In this document: positions 1 through 11,936 of the stretch, piece after piece
Layout of the letters: each line of letters opens with the position of its first letter
Numbering within the stretch: the stretch's first letter is position 1
Source of the DNA: Conidiobolus incongruus B7586
Lineage: Eukaryota; Entomophthoromycota; Entomophthoromycetes; Entomophthorales; Conidiobolaceae
Reading direction: 5' to 3'
Assembly: GCA_000697335.1 (NCBI GenBank)
Contig: JNEM01015757.1
Location: forward strand, 1-32,961
DNA: 32,961 nucleotides
Notes under the pieces: generated by a model
Seen by the model: the letters and a program-made list of their open reading frames with translations, nothing else
Databases searched by the model: none
What the model was told of the DNA's origin: nothing
Translations under genes and position numbers: made by a program

Positions 1-1030
1 AACTTTTAATAATAAAGTATTATTTAAATCAATTATTTATCATTAGGTAAATTATTTTAAAATTAACAAAAAACTATTTAAAAATTAAAATCTAAAAATT
101 AACTTTAATTATCATTCCTTAATTTATTAATAAAGTCAAATAATATATTAAAAATATCTTTTTACTTTAGCTTTAAAATTATCTAAATACTTTAATATTA
201 ATTTTATAAGTATTTTATTTATTTTAAAATTTAAACTTAAATTAGTAAATAAAAATATAAAATAGATACCTTATGATTTAACTAAAGCTTAGAAAAAAAC
301 ATGAGTAGTTATTATTAAATAAAACTTATTAAAATATTACTAGAAACCTAAGCTTTTATAATAAATAATTTCAATTGATGAATCTTAAATCTTGATATAT
401 AATTCTTTATTGAAATACAAATAAAAATGCTAGATTAAATTAAATCAACCCCTTTTATAAATCTCTTTAAATAAGTATTTTGTTAATAAGTTAATGTTGA
501 TTATTATTATAAATTATAGTGTTATATATTATTTTTATTTTGTTTTTAAAGCGAAATAAATTAATAGTAAGATTTATATTTTTCTTAAATAATAGTATTT
601 CTAATTATTATTTATAATATAATTTGAGAAAACTTATTATTTTATATAATAATTATAAAAAATATAAATTTAAAGCTATAAGAAACTTTCTAATAAAAAT
701 TATTAGAAAAAACTATCATATCCAGTATATTCCTTAGATTTTAACCTATATAATTATAATTGCTTTAAGTAATTAAAAAACTAATTTTTAAAAAAAAAAA
801 TTTTTGCAAAAAAATTTAATTTGCTGGTAAAATATAAATTTTAATCTTTAATAAAAAAACTATTTTTTAAGTGTTAAGAGGTTATTAAAGATATAACAAA
901 AAATTATTAATAATAAACAAAACTACTGAATTCATATTATATATTCATTTTTATATATTATATAATAAAATATTTATTTATTTTAAATTGTAAAAAATTC
1001 CCATTATTTATATTATAACGTAATACTTAT
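1..1030 (+). repeat. AT-rich interspersed repeat, copy A
   Basis: This stretch can be aligned by eye along its whole length with 20761-21790 in the same orientation. Shared blocks include CTTTTAATAATAAA near the start, TAGGTAAATTATTTTAA, ATTAAAATATTACTAGAAAC, GCTTTAAGTAATTAAAAAACTA near 762, and TATATTATATAATAAAATAT near 951. Most mismatches are A/G or C/T exchanges. The copy runs off the left window edge, so its true 5' end is not seen. No reading frame or recognisable element protein is visible, and I cannot name the family. The region is rich in TpA, which would fit repeat-directed C-to-T mutation, but I have not computed an index. Confidence 0.8.
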
Positions 1031-3226
1031 TATCTTTTATATTTTTCTTAAGGTTAAGATTATATTTAGTCAATATTATAGTATATTGGCATTACCTAGT
1101 ATAAATCTTAATATATTAGTGACTCTTCCTAGTTTGAAGCTTAATTAAATCTTGTTTATATTTCTATATTAAATTATTATATTCCATGACATATTATTTT
1201 ATATTAGGTCTTCCATTATATTATATCAGTAATTTTACCACTATGTTTATATTATAAATCAGAATATTAAATATCATTAATTAATATGCTATATATTTTA
1301 AATATACTTTCAAAGCATATTACCAAATATTATATTTTTTTAATATCAAATACTTAAGTTTATTATTTGATTGAGCAAATTAAAATATTTCTATTATCTT
1401 AATTATAGAAATCTTAATCATATCATTTTTTATAATATATAATATTAATTAAAATATAATAATATTAATAAAAAATACTCAAAATCTATAATTTATTAAG
1501 GCATTATATAATAAATATCAGTAACAAATAAACAAAGATTTTTTCAAAATATTATATTTAAAGTAAAAATAAATTTTCTATTAATATATTTTTAGTATTT
1601 TAATTTAAATTCCAATATAAATTTATAATTAATATTGGCATATAATTTAAATAATATATTACTGTATATATAAAGTTAAGTTATATCCAGTAGCTTAAAA
1701 AATAAATTCATATATTTAAATTAATTAATATTTTATAATTTATAATTATTTTAATTTTAATATTAATTTGAATAATAGGAGATCAAATAATTGACCAAAT
1801 TCATCTACTATATAATATAGTTTTATAGGAAAATCTTATTAAAAAACAAAATAACTAAAAATCACAGGATTTTAAATATTACCTAAGTTGAACAAAGGAT
1901 ATTTATCAAAATATTATATTATGCAAAATAATTTATATCAACTATTCACAAAAATATCTAAGTAGCAATTGATGGCAAAGGGATTTCAAAATATAGTATT
2001 ATAAACTAGTTTAATTAACTAAAATTTGGAAATCTTGAAATAGAAAACTTATCTTGTTTAAGTTATCTTATATATATATATATATAAATTAAAAAATACT
2101 AATAAAGTTGAGTAATATAAATATAGTTAAGAAATATTTGAAATATCACTATTATATTTTAGTATAATAATTAACATAATATTTATATTTTAATATTTGC
2201 TCTTTTATTACTTTACTAAAAGACAATTCAAAATTAATAAAAAAATTAATAATATGGTTATATTTTATATTAGTTAAAGATTAAATAGGATACAAAAGAG
2301 ATATAATAAGTATTAAGATATATTATTATAATAATTAATTTACTATTCTTAAAAAATTAATATATTAAATTAATTATAGATTTTAGTATATAATATATTA
2401 CCAAGAAATAAGAAGAGTGCTTGGGTTATAAAGTTAAAACTAATAACATAAATTCTGAAACAAAAATTATATAAAAAAAGAAGCATTAATAATTAGGATA
2501 GATGTTAGTAATATAATATTTCACTAATTATTAACTGCAAATATAAATTATAATTGTTGAAATTATTTTAGAATTTGAGAAATTAATATTATAAATTAGT
2601 ATAAAAAATTCAATTGAAAAACCTATTATTTTTTATAATAATAGTTATATTGATACAGCAAAAAATTATCAATTATTTGGTTATTAAAAAAACTGATCTT
2701 TTTTACCACACCCATTATATTCACAAGATATGAATATTTATTATTATGATTTTTTTCGTAAGTTAAAGAATTTGATTTATAGAAAGAGATTTGATGTCAT
2801 TACAAAATTAAGGGTGTAATTTTGAAGAAAATAATAAAAGCCTTTGTAAATGGGTTAAGCAATTACCATTAGTATAGAATTCTGTTATTAACTAACCAGA
2901 AAATTATAAACTATTAAATCATATTATTTTTACTCAAGCTTAATTTATTTTGATAAAATATAAATTTAAAATTGATGAACTTATTAAACCACTGTATATT
3001 TTAAAATCAAGTATTTTTAATTAGTTCTATATAAAATAAATATGGTTAATAAATTATTCATATTAAATATATATCTAAATTGTGTGTAAGAATTGTATTG
3101 TAGTTTATAAGGTAAGCGATAGAATATTAGATATACTTAATATAAATATATAGATAATAAAATAATTTTAATTATTTGACTATTAAAATTTGATTAATTA
3201 ATTGATTTTTTGATTATTCTAATATT

Positions 3227-3264
<38 letters not shown>

Positions 3265-3640
3265 CAATAAATCTTTTTATAGAATTAATAAAAATGCAAA
3301 ATAGCATAAAATCTGTATTCATAGCTATTTTTTACATAATAAAATCTATAGATAATTCCAGCTGTTTTATTTATTAGTTATATATTGGTACATATTAGAT
3401 GGTATTTTCGATTTTGTAAAGTTCCAAACAAATTTAAACTTTGTTAAAAAATTTCTAATGAATACGGATCATTTAAAATTTGATAGTAACAAAAAAAGGA
3501 GATGTGATCTATTTACCAAGGAAAATAATAAAATTTAAAATATTTATTTTGAATTAAATATAAAATCATTATCCGGATAGTAAAAATATTTTATATACTC
3601 AAAATTTATTAGCTTTGATTTAAATAAACTACAGATAATA
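1031..3640. other. Gene-free AT-rich stretch
   Basis: I see no open frame of useful length, no RNA gene and no recognisable domain here. The sequence down to roughly 2.6 kb has the same TpA-rich texture as copy A. It may be further degraded repeat, but I could not align it to the sequence that follows copy B. It ends just past the stop codon of PDE1 and should include that gene's 3' region. Confidence 0.5.
3229..3260. repeat. (AT)16 microsatellite
   Basis: An uninterrupted AT dinucleotide run of 16 units in the spacer downstream of PDE1. It is the longest perfect dinucleotide run I noticed in the window. Confidence 0.95.
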
Positions 3641-3645
3641 AAATT

Positions 3646-4503
3646 TTAAATGTTAGGATATTTGGCATCAAAATAAGTGGGAATATCATAATTTAAAGAT
3701 TTCAAAATAATAGTGGCCGCATCCATGTTTTTAACAGAGTGATCAGCCAACTTAGTTTTGTGAATATTAGGACCACTGAAACCAAAGAGAATATTTACCT
3801 CTGCAGCAGATTTACCCCCATGCCTATATCCTTTGCCCCCATGATCGGCAGTAATAATAATCAAAGTAGAATCTCTGATTTTCAAGTCATCTAAAGTGTC
3901 TAAAATTTGTTTGATATAATTATCAGTCTCAATATATCTCTCTACATATTTTTCACTCATCCATCCATGATGGTGTCCAGTTTCATCAATATCACCAAAA
4001 TAGAAGAACATCAATTTGGAGTCAGTACCGTTAACGCGTAAGTAATCTAACATGTCAGGAAATATTTGATCATCAGTGGGTTTAATGACGCGGTGCATTG
4101 GGACTGAAAGTTCAATGATGCCAGTATTAATAGCAGGCCACATTGAAAAAGAGGCCATTTTAACGGTTGGATCTTGCTGATGAATGATCTTGAAAACAGA
4201 GGGATAGGGACTATCTTCGGGATAGGGCTTAGTTTCAGCAATAGCATTAGTCAATCCATGCCTGCTTGGAACTACACCATGAATCATTGATCCCCAGTTT
4301 TCAGCTGATATTGTCGGAAGCATGGCGGTGGCATAATCGGTGTAAACTCCAGATTGGAGAAGGCTATTAATAGCAGGGGCGTTGATCTGAGTGTGGAAAC
4401 TGCCAGCACCATCAAGTCCAAGGAATAGAACACGCTCAATATCCTTTGGTTCGACGACAGCAGCAAAGGCTGAGAGAAGTAAAACTTGTAAGTTAAATTT
4501 CAT
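3646..4503 (-). CDS. Secreted type I phosphodiesterase / alkaline-phosphatase-superfamily protein (PDE1)
   Basis: A 285-residue single-exon protein. Residues 1-18 look like a signal peptide (MKFN, then a hydrophobic core LLLSAFAAVV), so it is predicted to be secreted. The rest is a compact alkaline-phosphatase/nucleotide-pyrophosphatase fold. The LDG motif gives the first metal ligand D31. The segment TISAENWGSMIHG places S66 where family members carry the Thr or Ser nucleophile, with N69 three residues on. DIDETGHHHG gives D173 and H177, ADHGG gives D220 and H221, and HGG gives H228. All six expected two-metal ligands are therefore present. The likely reaction is hydrolysis of a phosphate mono- or diester outside the cell; the substrate is unknown. 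There is no C-terminal anchor. It stops at TAA. It is closest to PDE2, sharing SVFKIIHQQDP and ELSVPMHRV. Its base composition is clearly GC-richer than the flanks. Sure of the superfamily, not of the substrate. Confidence 0.93.
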   Translation of the reverse strand: MKFNLQVLLLSAFAAVVEPKDIERVLFLGLDGAGSFHTQINAPAINSLLQSGVYTDYATAMLPTISAENWGSMIHGVVPSRHGLTNAIAETKPYPEDSPYPSVFKIIHQQDPTVKMASFSMWPAINTGIIELSVPMHRVIKPTDDQIFPDMLDYLRVNGTDSKLMFFYFGDIDETGHHHGWMSEKYVERYIETDNYIKQILDTLDDLKIRDSTLIIITADHGGKGYRHGGKSAAEVNILFGFSGPNIHKTKLADHSVKNMDAATIILKSLNYDIPTYFDAKYPNI

Positions 4504-4547
4504 TTTTAAATTGAATTCAGATGATTTCGATTAATTAATCTAAAACT

Positions 4548-4557
4548 ATATATTTAT
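4548..4557 (-). promoter_or_regulatory. TATA-box-like element of PDE1
   Basis: Read on the minus strand this is TATAAATATA, 45 bp upstream of the PDE1 ATG. PDE2 and PDE3 have the same or nearly the same word at nearly the same distance. In such AT-rich DNA one match alone would mean little; it is the shared spacing that supports it. Confidence 0.6.
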
Positions 4558-4559
4558 AA

Positions 4560-7382
4560 TGAAAAAATAATATAGAAGTTTAATTCTTTTAGTCTCAGTA
4601 ATCATATTGTTTAATAATATCTTTTGAATACAACCAATTGTTTATTGATATCTAAACACGATAATATTTGAAAATTCTCATTATATCTGCAGTTGATTAT
4701 TGTATTTTTTATGTATGTTTATGTCAGATTATAGAGATAATTTTTTGAACATGAAATATTTTCCATTTTGATATATATCACATGGATTATTACGTAACAA
4801 TAAGCTTGTTTAGTGTATAGTCTCATAGCGATCATTTAATACCTTTATTTTGACCATGTGTATTGGTTTATAAAACTTGGTGGATACATTTCGGAAAAAA
4901 TCAAATACACCTTTAGATTGTATTCTTTTGTCTTAATTCGTTATATAATTTTTTCGGTATTACCGTAAGTTTTAAAATTTCCAATAAGCTTCAAATCATT
5001 TTTTTATTGCTCCTTTTTTTCAAATTTACAATATTTGGTTCTTTATAGTTCTGAAAATAAAAATAATTGATCAATATTTAATTATCATATCTATATTTGT
5101 AAAAATTTATTAATTTTCAGTTTTCAGTTTTCATTTGAATTTTATGCAATCTTTTAACTTTATGATATTAAAATTAATAATCCAAAATATAATTACCTTA
5201 TTAAAACTGCCTAAACCATAAAACACTGAAATTTGATTTTGTTAAAATAGCTGAATCTAGATCTTGATATAATCTATAGATTTTTCAAATTTTACAACAT
5301 TTAATTAGTTAAATTTTATGAGAAATTTCAAATTTCATATTTTCAATCCAAAATATAGGAAATTTAAGTATACTAAAAACACCAATGATTTCTTAAAGCA
5401 CATTGTATAATAAATATTCAAAGATTTTAATTTTTTATATCTACATGTATTATATAGGTATAGCACTGTTTTTTATTATTGAAATACGCTTCAATTGAAT
5501 AATCAACTCTAGGTTGATTTCTATATTATGATTATTATAAATATACCCTAAAAATAGCATTTATGGATTAACTAATAAACTAGTTTTCTTATATACTTAA
5601 ATATTCTGATTTACCAAAACTGTTTATACTCTTTGCAGTATAAGTTTATAACAGTCTTGTTGAAATATACCAAGATATATATCATTCTTATCTACTATTA
5701 ATGTATAAATATATATTCATACTAATTTTTTATATTATAATAATAGATGAAATAATAATCAAATACTATTATTTTAATATTTTTATAGTTTTAACAAATA
5801 TAAATTATCGTTATGGTGTAGCAAAATAATCCTAATTGTAAATATCAATTATGAAGAGCTCATATTTTAATAAATTGATTAATTTTGAAAGTAATCAACG
5901 AAAGGAATATTGTTAAATGTTCTTAATATATGAAATTAAACTGGTTTTAAATAAACACTTTAAAAATAGTTTTGGTAAAGTTCTTATATTAATTCGATAC
6001 CTGATTTTATTTAAGCATAATTTGTCAAGTAAATGATAAAATTATCAAGTTTTTTTTGAATTTTAAAATTCATGAAAAAATTAATATACAGTGATAGAAT
6101 GGTTGCTGCAATGTTGAATTCATAAGCCACTATTTCCAGATGTGAGGAGGTCAAATTTTGAAATTTTTGATGATTATTACCACAAATTAACTAATATTTG
6201 TTATTACCTATCATTCTTGAAGTATCTATTTATAAAATTTAATCTCATCACAAGCTATATAACAAAATTTTAATAAATTTTTACAGAAAACTATGAATTA
6301 GGAATCTGTACCATCAGTTCTGTAGGCAAATTTAATCTTATCAATAAAGTTTTAGTTTGATTAGTCCAATTAGCATTTAAATAAAGATTTCTGAAATTAA
6401 CTGTTTCGGAAGCCTAAAATTTTGATCGAATTATCTTAAATCCCTTTAATAAAGAATGCTGAATTTAGATGGCTTTTCATGAAAAATGATTAATCAAATC
6501 ATTAGAGGTTGTATATTTTGGATCATCATTCTAAATTATGAGTAGAAAATTTGATTTCAATTGCCCATAATACATAATCAAAGTTTTAGATTGAAAAGGT
6601 TTTTGTAGATGTTTTAAGTACATAGAATATAAGCCCTGTCAAGCATAATAGTGTATTATTCTTATTTCCAAATATTGATCACTATTGAATAATGTGTAAT
6701 AATATAAATTCAGGTTAAATTTAGAGTTTCAGAGTTTTAGGATTGCATACTCAAATTGAGTCAATAAAAATATTTTTTATTATATACTATATTTAACCTC
6801 TATTTCTCTTTTATGAAAAGTTTATATTTATAAATTAAGGTGGAAAAACAAAAATATTTCATTAATGTATAAACTAAGGTAAATAAAAAGTTGAATGTTC
6901 AAAGCATTTTTCAAACTTGAGAATTATATGTGATTTTTTATACTTAATACACACATATATATTTATATATCAGTAAAGAGAGATTCTTTTCCTATAATTT
7001 GGAATATATTTATCTTTAAAAGGTTTGATTTATTTCATTGATACATCTTTAAGATATTAAAATCAAATAAATTAAAAGGTCTTAATGTAAATTGTATTTT
7101 ATTACGAATATTGATTTATAGTTAAAATCGTGAATAGTATGTACTAAAACTTTTCAAGATATCATTTTCAAATTCCTAAATGTATATTAATACTTCAATT
7201 CAGAATTAACTTTACGCAACATATTGATTGAATCAATGAAAACATTAATTATTGCAATTGAATTATACAAATTATTTTAATAATATTATAAAATAATTCA
7301 TTATTTAAATTATTATTAATTAGTAATTAAAAATAATATTTCAATATCCATAAAATATTTTATTAATAATATAATTGATAAT
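4560..7382. other. Gene-free spacer between PDE1 and PDE2
   Basis: About 2.8 kb of AT-rich sequence with stops dense in all frames. I see no remnant of the PDE or 7-TM families and no RNA gene. It should contain the remaining promoter of PDE1 and the 3' region of PDE2. Confidence 0.5.
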
Positions 7383-8240
7383 TTAAATTTGAGGGTATTT
7401 AGCATCAAAATTGCTAGGAATTTCAAAGTTCAAAGCCTTGAGAATAATTGCTGCAACATCCATATTCTTGACAGAATGATTGGGTAATTTCTTTTGAGGG
7501 ACATCGGGACCGCTGAATCCAAATAAGATGTTGGTTTCTAATAAAGTACTGCCACCGTGTCCGTATGAATAACCCCCATGATCAGAGGTAATAATAACCA
7601 TGGTAGAATTTTTGATGTGTAAATCTTCCAAAGTATCCAAAATTTGTTCGACGTATCCATCAGTTTTGATATATCTCTCCTTGTATTTGGTACTCATCCA
7701 ACCGCTGCTGTGACCAGTATTATCAATATCACCAAAATAGAAGAACATCAATTTGCTATCAGTTCCATTGGCTCGTAAGTAGCTCAACATATCAATAAAA
7801 ACTTCATCGTCAGTAGATTTGGTGACGCGGTGCATTGGGACTGAAAGTTCAATGATTCCAGTGTTAATAGCATCCCAAAGTCCTAAGGAAGCCATTTTGG
7901 CAGTAGGATCTTGTTGATGAATGATCTTGAAAACAGAGGGATAAGGGCTATCTTCGGGATAGGGCTTAGTTTCGGAGATGTAATTAGTCAAGCCATGCTT
8001 TTTTGGAATAACACCATGAAGCATTGATCCCCAGTTTTCACCTGATTTTGTTGGAAGCATGGCGGTGGCATAATCGGTGTAAACTCCAGATTGGAGAAGC
8101 TTATTAATAGCAGGGGTGTTGATCTGAGTGTGGAAGCTACCAGCACCGTCGAGTCCAATGAAGAGTACTCGCTCAACTATTTCGCATTGAGCCAAGTTTG
8201 CAAAAAGTGAGAGGGCTAAGTATTCCAAATTGAATTTCAT
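7383..8240 (-). CDS. Secreted type I phosphodiesterase / alkaline-phosphatase-superfamily protein (PDE2)
   Basis: A 285-residue single-exon paralog of PDE1 with the same residue numbering. An N-terminal hydrophobic stretch (LEYLALSLFANLAQC) acts as a predicted signal peptide with cleavage near residue 19. The metal and catalytic residues are D31 in LDG, S66 and N69 in TKSGENWGSMLHG, D173 and H177 in DIDNTGHSSG, D220 and H221 in SDHGG, and H228 in HGG. Like its paralogs it has Ser where animal NPP enzymes usually carry Thr in the catalytic position. It stops at TAA and uses TGG for Trp. Several N-x-S/T sites are present, which suits a secreted protein. The high similarity to PDE1, also on the minus strand, suggests tandem duplication. 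The exact substrate (nucleotide, phospholipid head group or another phosphate ester) cannot be read from the sequence. Confidence 0.93.
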   Translation of the reverse strand: MKFNLEYLALSLFANLAQCEIVERVLFIGLDGAGSFHTQINTPAINKLLQSGVYTDYATAMLPTKSGENWGSMLHGVIPKKHGLTNYISETKPYPEDSPYPSVFKIIHQQDPTAKMASLGLWDAINTGIIELSVPMHRVTKSTDDEVFIDMLSYLRANGTDSKLMFFYFGDIDNTGHSSGWMSTKYKERYIKTDGYVEQILDTLEDLHIKNSTMVIITSDHGGYSYGHGGSTLLETNILFGFSGPDVPQKKLPNHSVKNMDVAAIILKALNFEIPSNFDAKYPQI

Positions 8241-8285
8241 TGTATTAATTGTTCAAATTGTTAATTGAGATTCTTCAAGATTCTT

Positions 8286-8295
8286 GATATTTATA
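8286..8295 (-). promoter_or_regulatory. TATA-box-like element of PDE2
   Basis: TATAAATATC on the minus strand, 46 bp upstream of the PDE2 ATG. It matches the PDE1 and PDE3 elements in sequence and spacing. Confidence 0.6.
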
Positions 8296-8384
8296 CTAAT
8301 TTTTTAAATATACTAACAATTTTTGTTGATTATATAATTGAAATAATTAAATATTCAAATCCAATCATTAATTCTAATATAAAC

Positions 8385-8480
8385 ATGTCTAATATTGAAA
8401 TGCACTATCCTGAATGGTGTCATATTATCCAAGTCATTCAACACAATATTTCAATATTGGAAGGTAATAATGAACCATAA
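8385..8480 (+). CDS. Possible small ORF or first exon, divergent from PDE2
   Basis: An ATG opens a 31-codon frame beginning MSNIEMHYPEWCHIIQV and ending GNNEP. Its composition looks more like coding sequence than the surrounding spacer: it contains Trp, Cys, His and Pro codons, while the upstream part of the same frame is AT-simple. An AAG followed by GTAATA at 8464 could be a splice donor, so it may be the first exon of a decayed or unrecognised gene. I found no convincing downstream exon and recognise no family. It may be a chance frame. Confidence 0.25.
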   Translation: MSNIEMHYPEWCHIIQVIQHNISILEGNNEP

Positions 8481-11400
8481 ATGTGATTTTTAACTATTTG
8501 AAGTCCATCGATTTATTTATCATTAGTTCTTATTAACATTGATGTCTAGAATATTTTAGTATATCCGGATACATTCATTGATTTATTTTCTATATAGGTA
8601 ATTTGTAAGATAGTTCAGTCCTTAAATATAACAACAACATGCATATAATCAAGATGAAATTGATCAATATCAAATAATAGTAAAGTTTTCAATCACATTT
8701 TGACTTAGATTGATTTCCAAATATCTGATCAATATTCTAGCATTAAATTTTAATGTAACACACTAGTTCTAGAATTAATGATTTATCACATCAGTTTTTA
8801 ATTAAGATTATACCGATATTGAGTTTATCAAGTTTTACTACCAAATTGTTTTGACAGGAGAAACTATTTGAAAATGGTATATTGACATGAATCAAATTGA
8901 TAAAATGATATTTTTTAATTTTAATCATATATTCATATATTCATTGAGTTTTAATATTGGAATAAAATTAAAATCACTTTATTAATTTTTCATTGAGATT
9001 ATTGAATAATATCTAAAAAATTTTATTAATTTGTTATTATATTTAGAAATGAATATAATAATGTTAGATTCGAACATAAGCCTATGGAATTCAAGAATTG
9101 ATCATATAATGTTAAATTACTCATTATTAATCTTATAGCACTTTAAATTTGATCATCGAAATACAATTATATTTTTTGTATATGGCACTCTCGATTAATA
9201 GAATATTTTAAATAGGTTTATTTCTGAACTTAATATTATACTGTGTTTTAAATCGGTCATATATATTTATACGAATTATTCTTTATGCAATATTGATTTC
9301 AAATCATATAATCAATATTTATTAATCAATAATTTTTGAATAGCAATAATTGATTTAAAAATTATTCTAAACTAATATATAAACATAAAAATATTTTATA
9401 TTTCTCTATTATGTGAATAAAATTAAAAATTATCAAACCATTTTAAAAATTTATGATCACTATTTAAAGTTAACAATATATTACAATTTTGAACTAAATG
9501 TATCAATAATAAAGATTGTCGCTTTTAATATTATGTAAATAAATTTGTGATTATAATGCAAGTTGAAACAAGTTTGCCTCAAGGGTAATCTCTGTACTAA
9601 TTATTAGTTACAATAATTACTTTTTACTCTGTTCATTATATTCACAGTTATAATATCGGATTTTAATTATATAAAAAATTTTCCATTCAGATATAATTCA
9701 AAGATTCTTAATACCCGAATTTATTAATTTGGGATTATTTTAAAAACGTATTAACAGTGAAATGTTCAATTATATTTAACAAAGAATATATTTTGATAGA
9801 AAAAAATTTTGTTTGAATAGCATATTAAATTTCTTCAGTATTGTATAATAATGAATTTTCAAATATTGAATTTAATGATGTTTAGAACAATTTGAAACGT
9901 TAAAGCTTTATCTCAGTACTAAATTTATTGATGATTCTAAAGAATAAGACCATTTTTACACTACATGGATTTATTAAATTGGTTTGATTTATTTGGGTCA
10001 TTTTTGTACTATTAAATATATATTTGTCAAAGCTACTATTGTAATGTATATTTTTATCATTTGTATTTATCAGTTGCACTACGATTAGATTAAATACTTT
10101 TATTTATATAGCGATTTATTTCATTAAATATAATTTAATATTTTTGAAAATTAATAATACCTATATTAAAATAATTTTTATCAGAGCAATCATTTCTTAC
10201 TGGATTATTTCAATTTCAAATTGAAATTATAAATGATTAGACTCAATCACCAACATGATCATATTTGATATATATTACCAAATTGATTCAATCAAGAAAA
10301 TATTAATGAAATTATATTATGAAATTACACCCCTTTTCATTTACACATTTTTTGAATTGGTATTCAAAATTTAATATTATAATTAGACTCTGAATAACAA
10401 TCAATCTAGTAAATATTATTTCAATAACTATTTCAGAGTTATTTCATTTTGCTCTTGTGGAAGTGAACAAAATTAAATTTGGTAATATCCAAATTGAAAT
10501 ACTGAAGCAGTAACACTTTAATCAGTGAATATTTCTTACGTAAATTATAGAATAATTTAAATAATATCATACTGTAATATAAAGATTCTACAACATTGGC
10601 AATCAATAATTACTGTTATTTGATAATACTAGAATTTTTCTCAAATAACACAAATTATAAGGATGATTTTAAAACAATTAAAATCTAATATGATTTAATC
10701 TATGCAAAAATTGTTGCAATTTATTGTAATGTTTGGAAATTTTAAACCTATTGTACACCTAAAATCTAAATATGGGGAAGCCAAAGTTTCAATTTTATAT
10801 TGTGAAATAATAGTTGAAGTGATGTTTGCAAAATATAGCCCAACGAAGATAATGTAGTGTTGGTCAAGTAAAAAGGGAAAATCGAGCTCAGAAAAAAATT
10901 CAAAATTAACCAATGGATGAATATGTTATTTAAATGAATATATTGAAAAAAGGTAAAATTGGAGAAAGTTGATGAGATATCAATATATAATAAATTTTAA
11001 TTACATGAAGTTATTGGTTTCAATGTGAATATAGAGTAACCAAAGATTCTATATTTCAATACATATAATTTGCCATCATCCATAATTTATATTGTACAAT
11101 ACAAAACTAGTATGAAAAGATTCAGTGGTTTGACTATGATTATATCTAATATTCTTTAAATTACTAAATTATTCAATTGGTTTATTGATACTATCATATA
11201 AAAAATAAACCTAAATTTCAAAACTTTAAAAATATTTTGAATTGTTTCACAATGAATTATATGAACGATATTTTCAATATTATTCAATTTTTTTCAATAA
11301 AACTTTATGTACTTATATATATATATATACTAAAATATTAATCTCCTTGCTTTACCTAACACCAAAATTAATTGAATATTTTTATTAATATTCATGATAT

Positions 11401-11862
11401 TTTGGATTTTATGAAATTATCTAAATACCATTAATGTGATAATTAAGATACAAGCAAAATAAAATATTATTACGCAAATCTTGACAAATAACGAATTTAT
11501 ATTCAAAATCCACAAATTGAAATAGGATCTCAAAATATTACACCAAATACACCAATATCAATCGTTTGAAATTTAATACAAAGAACCGATTGTATGAATA
11601 AGAGTAAAGTTTTTTAAATATCAGAAAATAAAAATTATATACCTAAATCATTTGTTATTTTATTATATTAGAAATTCAAATGAAATATCTATTCAAAGAA
11701 TCCTATTAAGCATCCAACAATACTTTGAATCAACACAAAATTGATATCCTCAACTTCACTCTAATTCAGATGATATCATTTTTACATTAAAAATTAACAA
11801 TATATCATTAGACAGAAATCAATTTAATTTGGAATACAAAACATTTTATCACAAATTTCGTG
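8481..11862. other. Gene-free spacer between PDE2 and 7TM-a
   Basis: About 3.4 kb of AT-rich sequence. A 72-codon minus-strand frame at 10695-10913 is open, but it opens with GTG-like sequence rather than a good context and matches nothing I know. I do not call it a gene. No RNA gene or repeat is recognised. Confidence 0.45.
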
Positions 11863-11880
11863 TATATATATATATAATAA
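11863..11880 (+). promoter_or_regulatory. TATA-like run upstream of 7TM-a
   Basis: TATATATATATATAATAA lies 57-74 bp upstream of the 7TM-a ATG at 11937. It is a reasonable core promoter by position. However, AT runs are common here, and the other 7-TM copies have no matching element at this spacing. Confidence 0.3.
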
Positions 11881-11936
11881 GCTATCCTTAATTTAGGTCT
11901 CTTAACTTTACAATTCTTTTACCAAAACATTTGACT

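Noticed and set aside
1-3000. Mitochondrial or plastid origin for the AT-rich parts
   Set aside because: No organelle genes, and the same sequence flanks genes with spliceosomal introns and secretory signal peptides.
3181-3262. Telomere or centromere repeat
   Set aside because: Only a simple AT dinucleotide run. No tandem longer unit or telomeric motif is present.
4047-4466. Two minus-strand frames of 60-66 codons inside PDE1 (and similar ones inside PDE2 and PDE3)
   Set aside because: They overlap the well-supported PDE reading frames in other phases and show no independent features.
10695-10913. 72-codon minus-strand frame
   Set aside because: No recognisable family, no supporting promoter or paralog, and only modest length. 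Kept as a remark in the spacer entry.
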